Assembly (NCBI GenBank): GCA_948467645.1
Contig: CAOKFD010000004.1
Location: forward strand, 1-64,000
Direction: 5' to 3'
DNA: 64,000 bases
Source: Fimadaptatus sp948467645
Lineage (GTDB): Bacteria; Bacillota; Clostridia; Christensenellales; Aristaeellaceae
Below are positions 24,091-32,586 of the stretch, piece by piece (positions within the stretch are counted from its first letter, which is position 1; the number at the start of each line of letters is the position of its first letter). The notes under the pieces are model-generated. The model worked only from the letters and a program-made list of their open reading frames with translations, was not told the origin of the DNA and searched no databases. The position numbers and the translations under genes are program-made.

Positions 24091-24813
24091 ATGCGCGCTG
24101 TTTGGAAACGCGAGCTTGAGGCGTTTTTCTATACGCCGATAGGCTATGTATTCATGGGATTTTTCCTGCTGGTTAGCGGCTATTTCTTCTGGGGATACAA
24201 TATCTCCTCCGGCTCCAGCGATATGAGCAATTTCTTCTCCCAGGTATCTTACATATTCGTAATGTTCGTGCCGGTGCTTACGATGCGCCTTATGAGCGAG
24301 GAACGCCGCAATAAGACCGACCAGCTGCTTATCACTTCGCCCATGTCGATAACGTCCATAATCGTGGGCAAGTTCCTCGCCGCGGTGAGCGTGCTGCTCA
24401 TCACAATCGTAATCACGTTCGTTTACCCGGTGATCATCGCCGCATATGGCAGACTGACTATGGGTACGCTGGTCACTAACTACATCGGATTTTTCCTGAT
24501 GGGCTGCGTGTACATTTCGATAGGCCTTCTGATGAGCACGCTGTGCGAAAATCAGGTTACGGCCGCGGTTGTGACGCTGGTCGTCAACATCATGCTGCAG
24601 GTGCTGGAATACGTGCCCTCGATGCTCTCCTCGGGCAGCTATTTCAGCTTCATCGGCAAGCTGTTCAGCTGGCTGTCGCTCAACGCGCGCAACGCCGACT
24701 TCGCGGCGGGTCTGCTCAGCGTTTCTAATATACTGTACTTTATCTCCTTCGTGGCCGTGGTTCTGTTCCTGGCGGTACGCGTTGTTGAGAGAAGAAGATG
24801 GAGTGAGGGTTAA
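24091..24813 (+). CDS. ABC-2 type transporter permease, GldF-like
   Basis: 240 residues with six hydrophobic segments. It starts with the characteristic MRAVWKRELEAFFYTPIGYVFMG stretch (basic N-terminus leading into the first helix) found in GldF/NosY-type permeases. It is preceded by GGACGGAGG and lies 24 nt after the ATPase gene. It should form the membrane channel with that ATPase; the exported substrate is not known. Confidence 0.88.
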   Translation: MRAVWKRELEAFFYTPIGYVFMGFFLLVSGYFFWGYNISSGSSDMSNFFSQVSYIFVMFVPVLTMRLMSEERRNKTDQLLITSPMSITSIIVGKFLAAVSVLLITIVITFVYPVIIAAYGRLTMGTLVTNYIGFFLMGCVYISIGLLMSTLCENQVTAAVVTLVVNIMLQVLEYVPSMLSSGSYFSFIGKLFSWLSLNARNADFAAGLLSVSNILYFISFVAVVLFLAVRVVERRRWSEG

Positions 24814-24816
24814 GCC

Positions 24817-26400
24817 ATGGATAAGGATAATATGAACAAGAATCAGGCCACGCCCGAAAAAGACGCTGCGCCTGTTGAAGTAAAAAAGAAAACCACCGCG
24901 CGCAAGGGTCACAAGTTCATGCACATGAAGCAACTGCGCTATGGTTCGCTCAGCGTTGTGCTGACCGTGGTTGCGATACTGCTGGTAATGGCGGTCAACT
25001 GGGCGTTCGGCGCGATTGAAGACCGTTTTGCATGGTCGATTGACCTATCCTATAACCAGAAGTTCTCCATTTCCGATCAGACTAAGGAAGTCGTGCAGGG
25101 TCTGGATCAGGACGTGAAGATATTCACGCTGCTTCAGGAAAACTCCAATTCCACTCTCGGTACGATGATCGACGAAATGCTCACCCGCTATCAGGCGCTG
25201 GGCCACATCACCGTCGAAAACCTCGACATAGTGGCTAACCCGACCGCGGCCGCGCGCTTCCAGACCGACGATACGGCGCTGTCTGTAAACTCCATCGTCG
25301 TTTCCAACGCCGATGAGAGCAAGTTCCGCGTCATATCCAGCACCGATATGTACGACCGCGAATACGGCTATGACAGCAATTATCAGATGCAGCTGACCAA
25401 GAACGACTTCATCGGCGAGCGCGCCGTGACGTCAGCCATACTGTACGTTACCAGCGAAGACACCCCCATCGTGTACATGCTGCAGGGCCACGGCGAGGTC
25501 AGCTACTCCAACATGAGCCAGGTAACGGAAGCTCTGCAGGCGCAGAACTACGAGACGAAGGCGCTTGAGCTGTCCGACAGTTCCGTGACGCTGGAGTCGG
25601 GCGACGTTGTAATGGTTGTGGCTCCCACCAACGACCTGACCAATGAAGAATACGACATACTGAAGAACTTCATGGACAACGGCGGCCGTCTCTACTATGC
25701 CAGCCAGTATGGCTTAACGGCTGAGACGCTGACTAATTTCAACGCCCTGCTCAATCTGTACGGCCTGACCGTGGATTCCGGTCTGGTGGTTGAGGATGTA
25801 AGCGCTTCCGGCCGCTACTATCGTCAGCAGCTCATGCTGATGCCCAATATCGCGCTGACCGACGCTGACGGCAACGAGCTTGCGATAACCAAGGCGTTTG
25901 ACTCCAGCAGCTACCTCGTGCTGCCGCAGTGCCAGGCCATCCGTACGCCCGAGATGAAGCAGAGCGGCATCGTTTACACCAACGTGCTGACTACCTCTGA
26001 TAAGGCGTACATAAAGAGCAACGTAACCGAGAATACTACCATCGACCGTCAGGCCGAGGACGAGACCGGCACCTTCAATATCGCCGTGTCCGCCAACAAG
26101 ACCGATTACGACGACGACACCAAGTCCTCGCGCGTATTCGTGGTCGGCAACGCGTACTTCCTGGCCTCCGACGGCTACTTTAGCGCGTATGACAACAGCA
26201 AGCTCCTCATCTCCCCGATGGAGTGGCTGGTCAACCGCGACACGTCCGTGTATGTACCCAGCAAGTCCATGGGCAGCTACACGATGAGCATACCGGACAA
26301 CACCACCTATCAGATACTGACCGTCACCGTGATCGTGGCGATACCCGTTATCATACTGCTGATCGGCTTCATCGTGTGGCGTAGAAGGAGGCATCTGTAA
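24817..26400 (+). CDS. GldG-like ABC transporter auxiliary protein
   Basis: 527 residues. A 40-residue charged cytoplasmic N-terminus, one membrane helix (about 45-68, VVLTVVAILLVMAVNWAFG), a large extracellular domain beginning with YNQKFSISDQTKEVVQGL, and a C-terminal helix (about 500-522) with a WRRRRHL tail. This is the GldG / ABC_transp_aux layout, in which the extracellular part has a ThuA-like glutamine-amidotransferase-like fold. It begins 3 nt after the permease stop, and its stop overlaps the next start (TAATG), so expression is tightly coupled. Confidence 0.85.
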   Translation: MDKDNMNKNQATPEKDAAPVEVKKKTTARKGHKFMHMKQLRYGSLSVVLTVVAILLVMAVNWAFGAIEDRFAWSIDLSYNQKFSISDQTKEVVQGLDQDVKIFTLLQENSNSTLGTMIDEMLTRYQALGHITVENLDIVANPTAAARFQTDDTALSVNSIVVSNADESKFRVISSTDMYDREYGYDSNYQMQLTKNDFIGERAVTSAILYVTSEDTPIVYMLQGHGEVSYSNMSQVTEALQAQNYETKALELSDSSVTLESGDVVMVVAPTNDLTNEEYDILKNFMDNGGRLYYASQYGLTAETLTNFNALLNLYGLTVDSGLVVEDVSASGRYYRQQLMLMPNIALTDADGNELAITKAFDSSSYLVLPQCQAIRTPEMKQSGIVYTNVLTTSDKAYIKSNVTENTTIDRQAEDETGTFNIAVSANKTDYDDDTKSSRVFVVGNAYFLASDGYFSAYDNSKLLISPMEWLVNRDTSVYVPSKSMGSYTMSIPDNTTYQILTVTVIVAIPVIILLIGFIVWRRRRHL

Positions 26401-28178
26401 TGGCCGATGAAAACCGCACCCTGAATGATAATCAGCAGCCGTCCGAAAAGCACCCCGTGCTGGAGGACGCTACCACACTGACCGGCAAGCGCAAGCGCCA
26501 CCATCCCGCGCTGATATGGCTTATTTCGATAGTCTGCGTCGCAGCCCTCTGCGGCGCGGGCTACCTCGCGTCCAAGACCGAAGCGCCCGCAGATGACGCG
26601 CAGGTCGAGGCCACCGAGGCTCCGGACTATACTACGCAGCTGCTCAGCCACAGCTCCGACGAGATAAAGAGCGTGACCGTCAACTATAACGGTCAGACTT
26701 ACACTGTGCTGAATAACGGCGACGACGGCCTTGCTATCGACGGCTATGACAATTTCAAACTGAACACCGATACCGCAAAGTCGCTGATAACCCGCGGCAC
26801 GACGCTGATAACCCAGTCCACCGTGGCCGAAAACTGCACCGACCTTGCGCAGTACGGTCTGGACAACCCCACATCCACGTTCACGTATGAGTATACCGAC
26901 GGTACTACCACTACGCTGGAACTGGGCAACAAGTCGCCCATGACCTACTACTACCTCAAGCTTGCGGGCGATAACACCGTTTACAGCGTCTACTCCTCCG
27001 TGGCTACCACCATGATGACTACGCTTGAGTCGCTGCACACCGTCGAAATGCCCGCCACGCTGGACGGCTCCAGCATGACGTATGTGAAGCTTGAGCGCCC
27101 GAACAGCGCCAATAGCGCTACCCCGGTAAGCGCAAACGGCGAGGGCGGCGAGCTGATAAGCGACATGATGGGTCTGGACGGCATGGGCAAGGTAGGCGAC
27201 ACCGCTTCGCTGGCTACCGCCGCGCCTGAGACTGCCGCTGCCGAGGAACCCGCCGCCGCGACAGATGCACCTGCTGCCGATGCAGCCGCAACTGCGGAAG
27301 CAACCGACGCACCCGCCGACAATACCGCGGCCGAGCCGGTAAGCGCCGACGCGGCCGATGACATGACCGTGATCGAGATCACCACCCGCGCCGAGGACGA
27401 CGCAGGCTTGGGCGTGTCCAGCTTCAAGATGGTCGAGCCGTTCGAGTACGACGTGGATACCGAAGCGCTCAGCACGCTGTGCGAGAACGTGGCCGCAATT
27501 ACGATCGACTCTTACGTCGGCAATGTGAGCGAGGAGGGCAATCCCTACGGCATGGACAACCCGATACGCCTGCAGGGCAAGGACGCTAACAATGCGGACA
27601 TAACCTTCCTGATCGGCAACAAGGCCGACGATACCAATACCTACATCAGCGTTGACGACACCGGCGATGTATACCTGACCAAGTCCTCGACGGTAGAATT
27701 CGCGCGCACGCTGACCGTGGCCGGCATCGTCGAGCGCTTCGCCAATATAATCAATATTGCCAAGGTCGATTCGCTGGACATTAACACCCCGGACGGCGAC
27801 TATGAGCTCAAAATTGAGCGCATACCCGAGCTGGACGAGGACGGCAACGTCAAGCAGAACGACAAGGGCGACGATATAATCAACGAAGTGTACTACTTCG
27901 GCGGCGAGGAGACCGACAGCGATTCGTTTAAGAAGCTGTATCAGCAGGTTATCGGCGTGCTGGTCAACGGCGTTACCGACGATTATGCGATCGACGGCAA
28001 CCCGGTCGTGACGGTAACCTATCACCTGAACGTCGAGCCGGGCGAGGTCAAGATCGAATACATTGAGTACGACCGCGACAATTACGCCGTGCGCCGCGAC
28101 GGCCACACCTACTTCTTCATTAACAAGAACAAGGTAGCCACGATGGTTACGGCGTTGGAGCAGTACAACCAGCAATAA
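26400..28178 (+). CDS. DUF4340-type membrane-anchored extracellular protein
   Basis: 592 residues. One membrane helix at about 36-58 is followed by an extracellular part of paired beta-rich repeats with LxxYGLDNPxxTFTYEYTDG and NPYGMDNPIRLQGKD motifs, which recur in DUF4340 proteins. An Ala/Thr/Glu/Pro-rich linker occupies residues 267-323 and splits the two repeat blocks. Such proteins accompany Gld-type exporters in many Firmicutes; their role is not established. Translationally coupled to the GldG-like gene through a 1-nt overlap. Confidence 0.8.
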   Translation: MADENRTLNDNQQPSEKHPVLEDATTLTGKRKRHHPALIWLISIVCVAALCGAGYLASKTEAPADDAQVEATEAPDYTTQLLSHSSDEIKSVTVNYNGQTYTVLNNGDDGLAIDGYDNFKLNTDTAKSLITRGTTLITQSTVAENCTDLAQYGLDNPTSTFTYEYTDGTTTTLELGNKSPMTYYYLKLAGDNTVYSVYSSVATTMMTTLESLHTVEMPATLDGSSMTYVKLERPNSANSATPVSANGEGGELISDMMGLDGMGKVGDTASLATAAPETAAAEEPAAATDAPAADAAATAEATDAPADNTAAEPVSADAADDMTVIEITTRAEDDAGLGVSSFKMVEPFEYDVDTEALSTLCENVAAITIDSYVGNVSEEGNPYGMDNPIRLQGKDANNADITFLIGNKADDTNTYISVDDTGDVYLTKSSTVEFARTLTVAGIVERFANIINIAKVDSLDINTPDGDYELKIERIPELDEDGNVKQNDKGDDIINEVYYFGGEETDSDSFKKLYQQVIGVLVNGVTDDYAIDGNPVVTVTYHLNVEPGEVKIEYIEYDRDNYAVRRDGHTYFFINKNKVATMVTALEQYNQQ

Positions 28179-28193
28179 CCAGACAAAACATGC

Positions 28194-28228
28194 GAGCCGC
28201 TTTCCGAGAGGAGGGCGGCTCGTTTTTT
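28194..28228 (+). terminator. Terminator of the Gld-type ABC operon
   Basis: GAGCCGC (28194-28200) pairs with GCGGCTC (28215-28221), then GTTTTTT. Confidence 0.88.
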
Positions 28229-28446
28229 GCTGAGGCAGACAGCGGTTGGGTATTAGGCGAGCTGGCTTGAGGCGGATGGGGCGGCGCGTCCAGTGAGGGT
28301 TTAAGACAGTCAGCGCGATGACTGCTCAAAAATCACGTCTGAAATATCGCCTTGCCATTTTCAGGCAGAACGCGCCGCACAAGCGTTGGTTTGTATTTCT
28401 ATGTAAGTGCAAAATATTGCTGGAATGTGATTTTCTGGGGAACTTA
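28229..28446. other. Intergenic region, one minor hairpin
   Basis: About 220 bp with no ORF. A hairpin CAGTCA/TGACTG occurs near 28309. Nothing else recognised before the next promoter. Confidence 0.45.
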
Positions 28447-28475
28447 TTGGCAATTGGCCAAAATTGTGGTATGAT
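28447..28475 (+). promoter_or_regulatory. Promoter of the charged unknown gene
   Basis: TTGGCA (28447-28452), 17-bp spacer, extended -10 TGGTATGAT with TATGAT at 28470-28475. It is followed by AAGGAGGC and the ATG of the 421-residue gene. Confidence 0.75.
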
Positions 28476-28545
28476 ACTTTGAGAATGAATGCGCGGCTCG
28501 GTTGCGGGGCGCGCTTTGAAGTGTTAAGAATATAAGGAGGCAGTC

Positions 28546-29811
28546 ATGCTGGCTGGAAACGAAGAAAAACTGGTGCGCCGGGTGGTGTCGTTTCATACGG
28601 GCGATGCCTTTGAGCGCGACATCGTCAGCATAAGCGGCGTGACGACCTGCATAGAGCGCATACCTGCGCCCGATCCGCGCACGATGCGTGCATGGGTGAT
28701 GCAGCTTGACAGATATGTGGACGTTATAACGCCGCCGTACTATACGGCCTTGGCGGGCGTAAACGACGACGACGGCGACGAACTGCACAGCGTGCGCGAC
28801 AAGACCGCCGAGATGCGCGATGAAGCGCGCCGCGCCGATGAAAAGCGCGAGCAGGAGGAACTCGACCGGCTGGCCGAGGAAGGCCGCCGCAGGTCGGGCC
28901 GCGAAGCCGCGCCCGAACGCGGGGAGGAGCGTGCGCAGAGCCGCTCAAGCTTCAGCCGCGTTGATACCGGCGAATCCGCGTCCCGCTCCGACGCGCGTGC
29001 TAACGTGCGCGATTGGGACGAGGACGGCTATGTGCGCCCGTCCGAACGTCAGGCGCGCTATGCAAGCCGCAATTCCGAGGAGCGCGACTATTCGGGCCGC
29101 ACAGCGGACGCGGGCGCGCGCAGCACATACGAAAGCACGCGTAAGCCGCGCGGCGAGGAGCAGCCCCGCCCCGAACCTGCGCAAAGCGAACCGCCAAAAC
29201 CGCGCAAACGGCCTACGCCCAAGTCCACCGAGTCGGTGATAAACAGGCTGGGACTGGACGGCGCACTGCTGTGCGCAGGCATTGCGGACGGCTCGTTTTT
29301 AAGGTATGTACTCGAAAGGCGCGCGATGTTCGGCGCGTGGCGGCGCGGATGGATAAACAAGCGCACGCGCGCATACGTGGCCGACGCGTCGGTGAGCCAG
29401 GCAACCGTGGCCGAGCTGCAGCTCGCCCAGGTGCGCATGGATGCGCTCAAAAAGCGCGATACGGTATCGTCCATGAAGCGTGCACAGAAAATTTCGCAGG
29501 CCGATGTGATTTTCGACAGCGTTGAGGGCGTGCTGGAGGACGTGGGCGCGCAGGGCGCGGGCAGTCTTACCGATAAGTTGCTGGTATGCGACACGATAAC
29601 GCCTGATCAGGTGGAACAGCTGCAAAAGCTGGGGCTGAAGCGCGTGGTCGTGTTCACGCCCATGCCGAATGAAACATACGTTACTACAGCCGAGCTGGAG
29701 GCCATGCTGTCGTTCGTGGCCGGGCGAGAGCCGCGCTATCTGCACATAACCGACTGGGAAAAGCTGCTCGACGGCGCGGGACTTAAACAGGAAATGTTCT
29801 CGCTGCGCTGA
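28546..29811 (+). CDS. Unknown protein with charged low-complexity middle
   Basis: 421 residues, no family recognised. An 80-residue globular N-terminus (MLAGNEEKLVRRVVSF onward) is followed by a highly charged, disordered Arg/Glu/Ser-rich stretch (about 85-228), then a globular C-terminus of about 190 residues with two halves, the second ending in TTAELEAMLSFVAGREPRYLHITDWEKLLDG. The C-terminal part has alternating helix and strand, including LGLKRVVVFTPMP, like a Rossmann or receiver fold, but I see no catalytic residues. No membrane segment. AAGGAGG upstream; own promoter. Alone between operons. Confidence 0.7.
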   Translation: MLAGNEEKLVRRVVSFHTGDAFERDIVSISGVTTCIERIPAPDPRTMRAWVMQLDRYVDVITPPYYTALAGVNDDDGDELHSVRDKTAEMRDEARRADEKREQEELDRLAEEGRRRSGREAAPERGEERAQSRSSFSRVDTGESASRSDARANVRDWDEDGYVRPSERQARYASRNSEERDYSGRTADAGARSTYESTRKPRGEEQPRPEPAQSEPPKPRKRPTPKSTESVINRLGLDGALLCAGIADGSFLRYVLERRAMFGAWRRGWINKRTRAYVADASVSQATVAELQLAQVRMDALKKRDTVSSMKRAQKISQADVIFDSVEGVLEDVGAQGAGSLTDKLLVCDTITPDQVEQLQKLGLKRVVVFTPMPNETYVTTAELEAMLSFVAGREPRYLHITDWEKLLDGAGLKQEMFSLR

Positions 29812-30228
29812 GGCTGGGCTCAGTAGCGCTGTTTAAGTGATGGCTTGCCTGAAACGAGTGGCTTTCAAAATTGTGGCTAAAGCACATGATAAGGCGGTTT
29901 TCGCAGGCTAACTTGAAATGGCTAAGTCGGAATGCTTCTGCTTACTGCCTTAAACAGTCTGAAAAAGGCAATCCATGCGACGGAGAGCCTTAAAATTGAC
30001 TATATGCGGACAGACGATATGAATTGTCTGCGTTTAAGAAACCTTGGCTTGTCAGTCAAGGTTTCGCGGCTTAAAGGCTTAAATCGGATAAAATCCGCAT
30101 GAACTCTCATGCGCGCATATGCGCGTTTTTATATAAAGGTATTACCTACGGAAAAAGTTGAATGATTGGTAAGCATGGTATCCCAATGGTCGCCTCAATT
30201 CATGTCCGGGAGAGGGATCAAGCTTATT
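29812..30228. other. Intergenic region with hairpins and repeated GCCTTAAA-type words
   Basis: 417 bp without a gene. It contains the hairpins AAACCTTG/CAAGGTTT (about 30039-30064) and the palindrome CGCGCATATGCGCG followed by TTTTTAT (about 30112-30134), which could be a terminator or leader structure before the MFS gene. The words GCCTTAAA or GGCTTAAA appear four times. Confidence 0.45.
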
Positions 30229-31734
30229 ATGGAACACAGGGAAAACGGCGCGCCCGACGCGCAGTCAAATGAACAAAAGGTAATCAAAATCGATGCGGTC
30301 AGTACAGCCGCGTCCGCCACAAGCGGGCAGTCTGACGAGACGAAAGCAGTCTCCGATTCCGCCCTGCCCCAATACGGCTCCGATATGGATGCGGGCCGTC
30401 CGGCCAAGCGTCCTGGCTTGCTGGGCAAGCTGAGGGACTCGCTAATATCCGGCTGGTACACGCCGGGCGAGCGCATGAGCCAGGATCGCGCCTGCCTGGT
30501 CATATCGAACTATACGACCAATATAGTCGCCAACCTGATCGGCGGCAGTTTCTATACGGGACTGCTTCTGCTGATGGACGCGGACGACAGCTTCATAGGC
30601 ACGATGAGCATGATCGGCGTGGCCGCAAACATGGCGCAGATGTTCGCGCCGCTGCTGCTGGAACGCTTTACTCAGCGCAAGAAGCTGCTCATGACCGTGC
30701 GCGCAATCACCATGGTAATAAACATACTCGTGGTGGGTCTTATACCGCTTGCGCCGGTTCCGCATCAGGCACAGCTTACGATGCTGGGCATATGCGTGGC
30801 CGTGGTCAACTTCGCCGGTTCGCTTATATCGCCCGGACTTAGCATATGGCATATACAGTCCGTGCCGCCGCGAGTGCGTACCAGTTACTTTTCGCTGGTG
30901 ACTATGACGGTGGGGCCGATAGTCGCGATATGCAATCTGGGCGGCAGTGCGATCGTCGATATGTTCAAGGCGCGCGGCAACGAGTACGGCGGCCTTATGG
31001 CTCTGCGCATAATCGCGCTGGCGCTGTACGTGGTCGATTTTTGCATGTACGCGCACATAAAAGAATATCCGTATGAGAACGCGGGCAGCAAGTTTACACT
31101 GCGCGACCTGTTCACGCTGCCTTTTAAGAACAAGCTCTATCTGCGTTCGATCGCGGTAGTGTTCCTCTGGAACGCGACGTACAATATACCAGGCTCGTAT
31201 TACATAGTTTACCTGCTAAAAAACATGAACCTGTCGTACACGTATATAACCGCCGCGAACCTTATAAACGTGCCGGTCGTGCTGCTGCTTACGCCCGTGT
31301 GGGGCAGGTTCATGAAGGGCAGGTCGCCCTTCCGCGTGCTGTGGATAGGCATGCTGCTGTACGTCGTGTACTATATCGGGCTTGCGTTTGTGACGGAAAA
31401 TTCGCTCATACTGTACCCGATAATGCTCGTATGGGGATTTGTGATGGTAATAGGCATAAACCTGCCCTTTGCCAGCATACCATATATCAATATGCCTAAG
31501 GAGCATCAGACGGTTTTCATGGGCTTTTATTACGCCGTGGCCAATTTTGCGGCGCTGATAGGCGTTACGATAGGCAAATACTTTGTCGGCGCGACCGAAA
31601 ATGTCACTATCGAATTTATGGGCTGCCCTATGGTCAACAAGCAGTACCTGCTGCTGCTGACGGGCGCGCTTATCGCCGGCGCGGCGTTCCTGGTGCGCCG
31701 CATAGAGCGCACTACGCCGTATGAGGACGACTGA
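30229..31734 (+). CDS. Major facilitator superfamily transporter
   Basis: 501 residues with about twelve membrane helices from residue 95 onward. A long polar, probably cytoplasmic N-terminus of about 90 residues (Ala/Ser/Asp-rich) precedes the first helix, which is unusual. The first helix is NYTTNIVANLIGGSFYTGLLL. The fold resembles sugar-transporter-like MFS families (MFS_1), but the substrate cannot be assigned. Start chosen at MEHRENGAP with GAGGGA upstream; earlier in-frame ATGs exist at 30166 and 30202. Confidence 0.82.
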   Translation: MEHRENGAPDAQSNEQKVIKIDAVSTAASATSGQSDETKAVSDSALPQYGSDMDAGRPAKRPGLLGKLRDSLISGWYTPGERMSQDRACLVISNYTTNIVANLIGGSFYTGLLLLMDADDSFIGTMSMIGVAANMAQMFAPLLLERFTQRKKLLMTVRAITMVINILVVGLIPLAPVPHQAQLTMLGICVAVVNFAGSLISPGLSIWHIQSVPPRVRTSYFSLVTMTVGPIVAICNLGGSAIVDMFKARGNEYGGLMALRIIALALYVVDFCMYAHIKEYPYENAGSKFTLRDLFTLPFKNKLYLRSIAVVFLWNATYNIPGSYYIVYLLKNMNLSYTYITAANLINVPVVLLLTPVWGRFMKGRSPFRVLWIGMLLYVVYYIGLAFVTENSLILYPIMLVWGFVMVIGINLPFASIPYINMPKEHQTVFMGFYYAVANFAALIGVTIGKYFVGATENVTIEFMGCPMVNKQYLLLLTGALIAGAAFLVRRIERTTPYEDD

Positions 31735-31804
31735 CCGGGCTGCGCCTAATTGTGACGCGCATCGCAAGAAGTGGTGAAAAAAGCCGCGTAAGACTTGTAC
31801 GCGG

Positions 31805-31834
31805 TTGACAAATTAACGTGCATTAATGTATACT
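31805..31834 (+). promoter_or_regulatory. Promoter upstream of greA
   Basis: TTGACA (31805-31810), 18-bp spacer, TATACT (31829-31834). The resulting leader to greA is almost 190 nt and contains two hairpins and a repeat fragment. Confidence 0.75.
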
Positions 31835-31862
31835 ACTACGGACATAATACTGCTTTTGAGAC

Positions 31863-31930
31863 GCCAGCCGGTGTGGAGCCGGCCGGCGCTTCATAACAAG
31901 CGGCGATTTATTCGCCGTTTGTTATTTATT
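31863..31930 (+). terminator. Tandem hairpins, second terminator-like, in the greA leader
   Basis: First stem GCCAGCCGG/CCGGCCGGC (one mismatch, 31863-31887). Second stem CGGCGA/TCGCCG (31901-31917) followed by TTTGTTATTTATTT, which looks like an intrinsic terminator. Because it lies after the greA promoter, it may attenuate greA transcription. Confidence 0.55.
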
Positions 31931-31940
31931 TATAGTGGCA

Positions 31941-31998
31941 TAGAGTATGTCTCAAAATCCCGCCAAACGTGCGGATTTTTCCGCTTGAGATACGCTCA
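31941..31998 (+). repeat. MITE-like element, short derivative in the greA leader
   Basis: 58 bp: left end TAGAGTATGTCTCAAAA, right end CCGCTTGAGATACGCTC. The interior of the 164-bp element is missing, keeping only both ends with GTGCGGATTTTT. The right end has lost the final TA. It ends 30 bp before the greA ATG. Confidence 0.75.
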
Positions 31999-32028
31999 AA
32001 TGCCGTAATATGGGGAGGTTGCATTTTT

Positions 32029-32514
32029 ATGGCAGAAAAGAACCAGTTTGTTATGACCCGTGAAGGGTATGAGAAGCTACAGGAAGAGCTTAAATACCAG
32101 AGTGAAACCCACCGCGCCGAGGTGGCCGAGAAGATTCGCGTGGCGCGCGGCTTTGGCGATCTGAGCGAGAACGCCGAGTACGAGGAGGCCAAGAACGAGC
32201 AGGCCTTTATGGAGGGCCGCATACTGGAGCTGGAAAACATGCTCAACCACGCGGTGATCGTGGATTCCAACGACACCGCGGGCGACGAGGTAGGCCTGGG
32301 CACCACCGTGAGCGTGTGCGAGGTAGGCTATGAGGACGAGGTTGAGGAGTACACGATAACCGGCTCAACCGAGGCTGACATTTCGCAGAACAAGATTTCC
32401 AACGAATCGCCGATGGGCGCGGCTCTGCTGGGCGCGCATGTGGGTGAAGAGGTGGATGTGGAAGCGCCCTCCGGCATTCTCAAAATGAAGGTGCTGGCCG
32501 TACACAGGAACTAA
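32029..32514 (+). CDS. greA: Transcription elongation factor GreA
   Basis: 161 residues, usual length. The N-terminal coiled coil (MTREGYEKLQEELKYQSETHRAEVAEKIRVAR) carries the acidic tip GDLSENAEYEEAKNEQ, which enters the RNA polymerase secondary channel and triggers cleavage of backtracked RNA. The C-terminal FKBP-like part contains NKISNESPMGAALLGAHVGEEV. The start follows GGGGAGG by 11 nt. In operon order with lysS, as in many Firmicutes. Confidence 0.95.
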   Translation: MAEKNQFVMTREGYEKLQEELKYQSETHRAEVAEKIRVARGFGDLSENAEYEEAKNEQAFMEGRILELENMLNHAVIVDSNDTAGDEVGLGTTVSVCEVGYEDEVEEYTITGSTEADISQNKISNESPMGAALLGAHVGEEVDVEAPSGILKMKVLAVHRN

Positions 32515-32586
32515 TATCGAATATACATATGCGCGCCGCCGAGCACGTATTTGAACAGGCGGCGATTGAAATGGAGTTGTTTACAT

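Noticed and set aside
26310..28175. 621-codon minus-strand frame opposite the DUF4340-like gene
   Set aside because: Composition (Val, Arg, Gly, His) and lack of start signals mark it as a shadow of the plus-strand gene.
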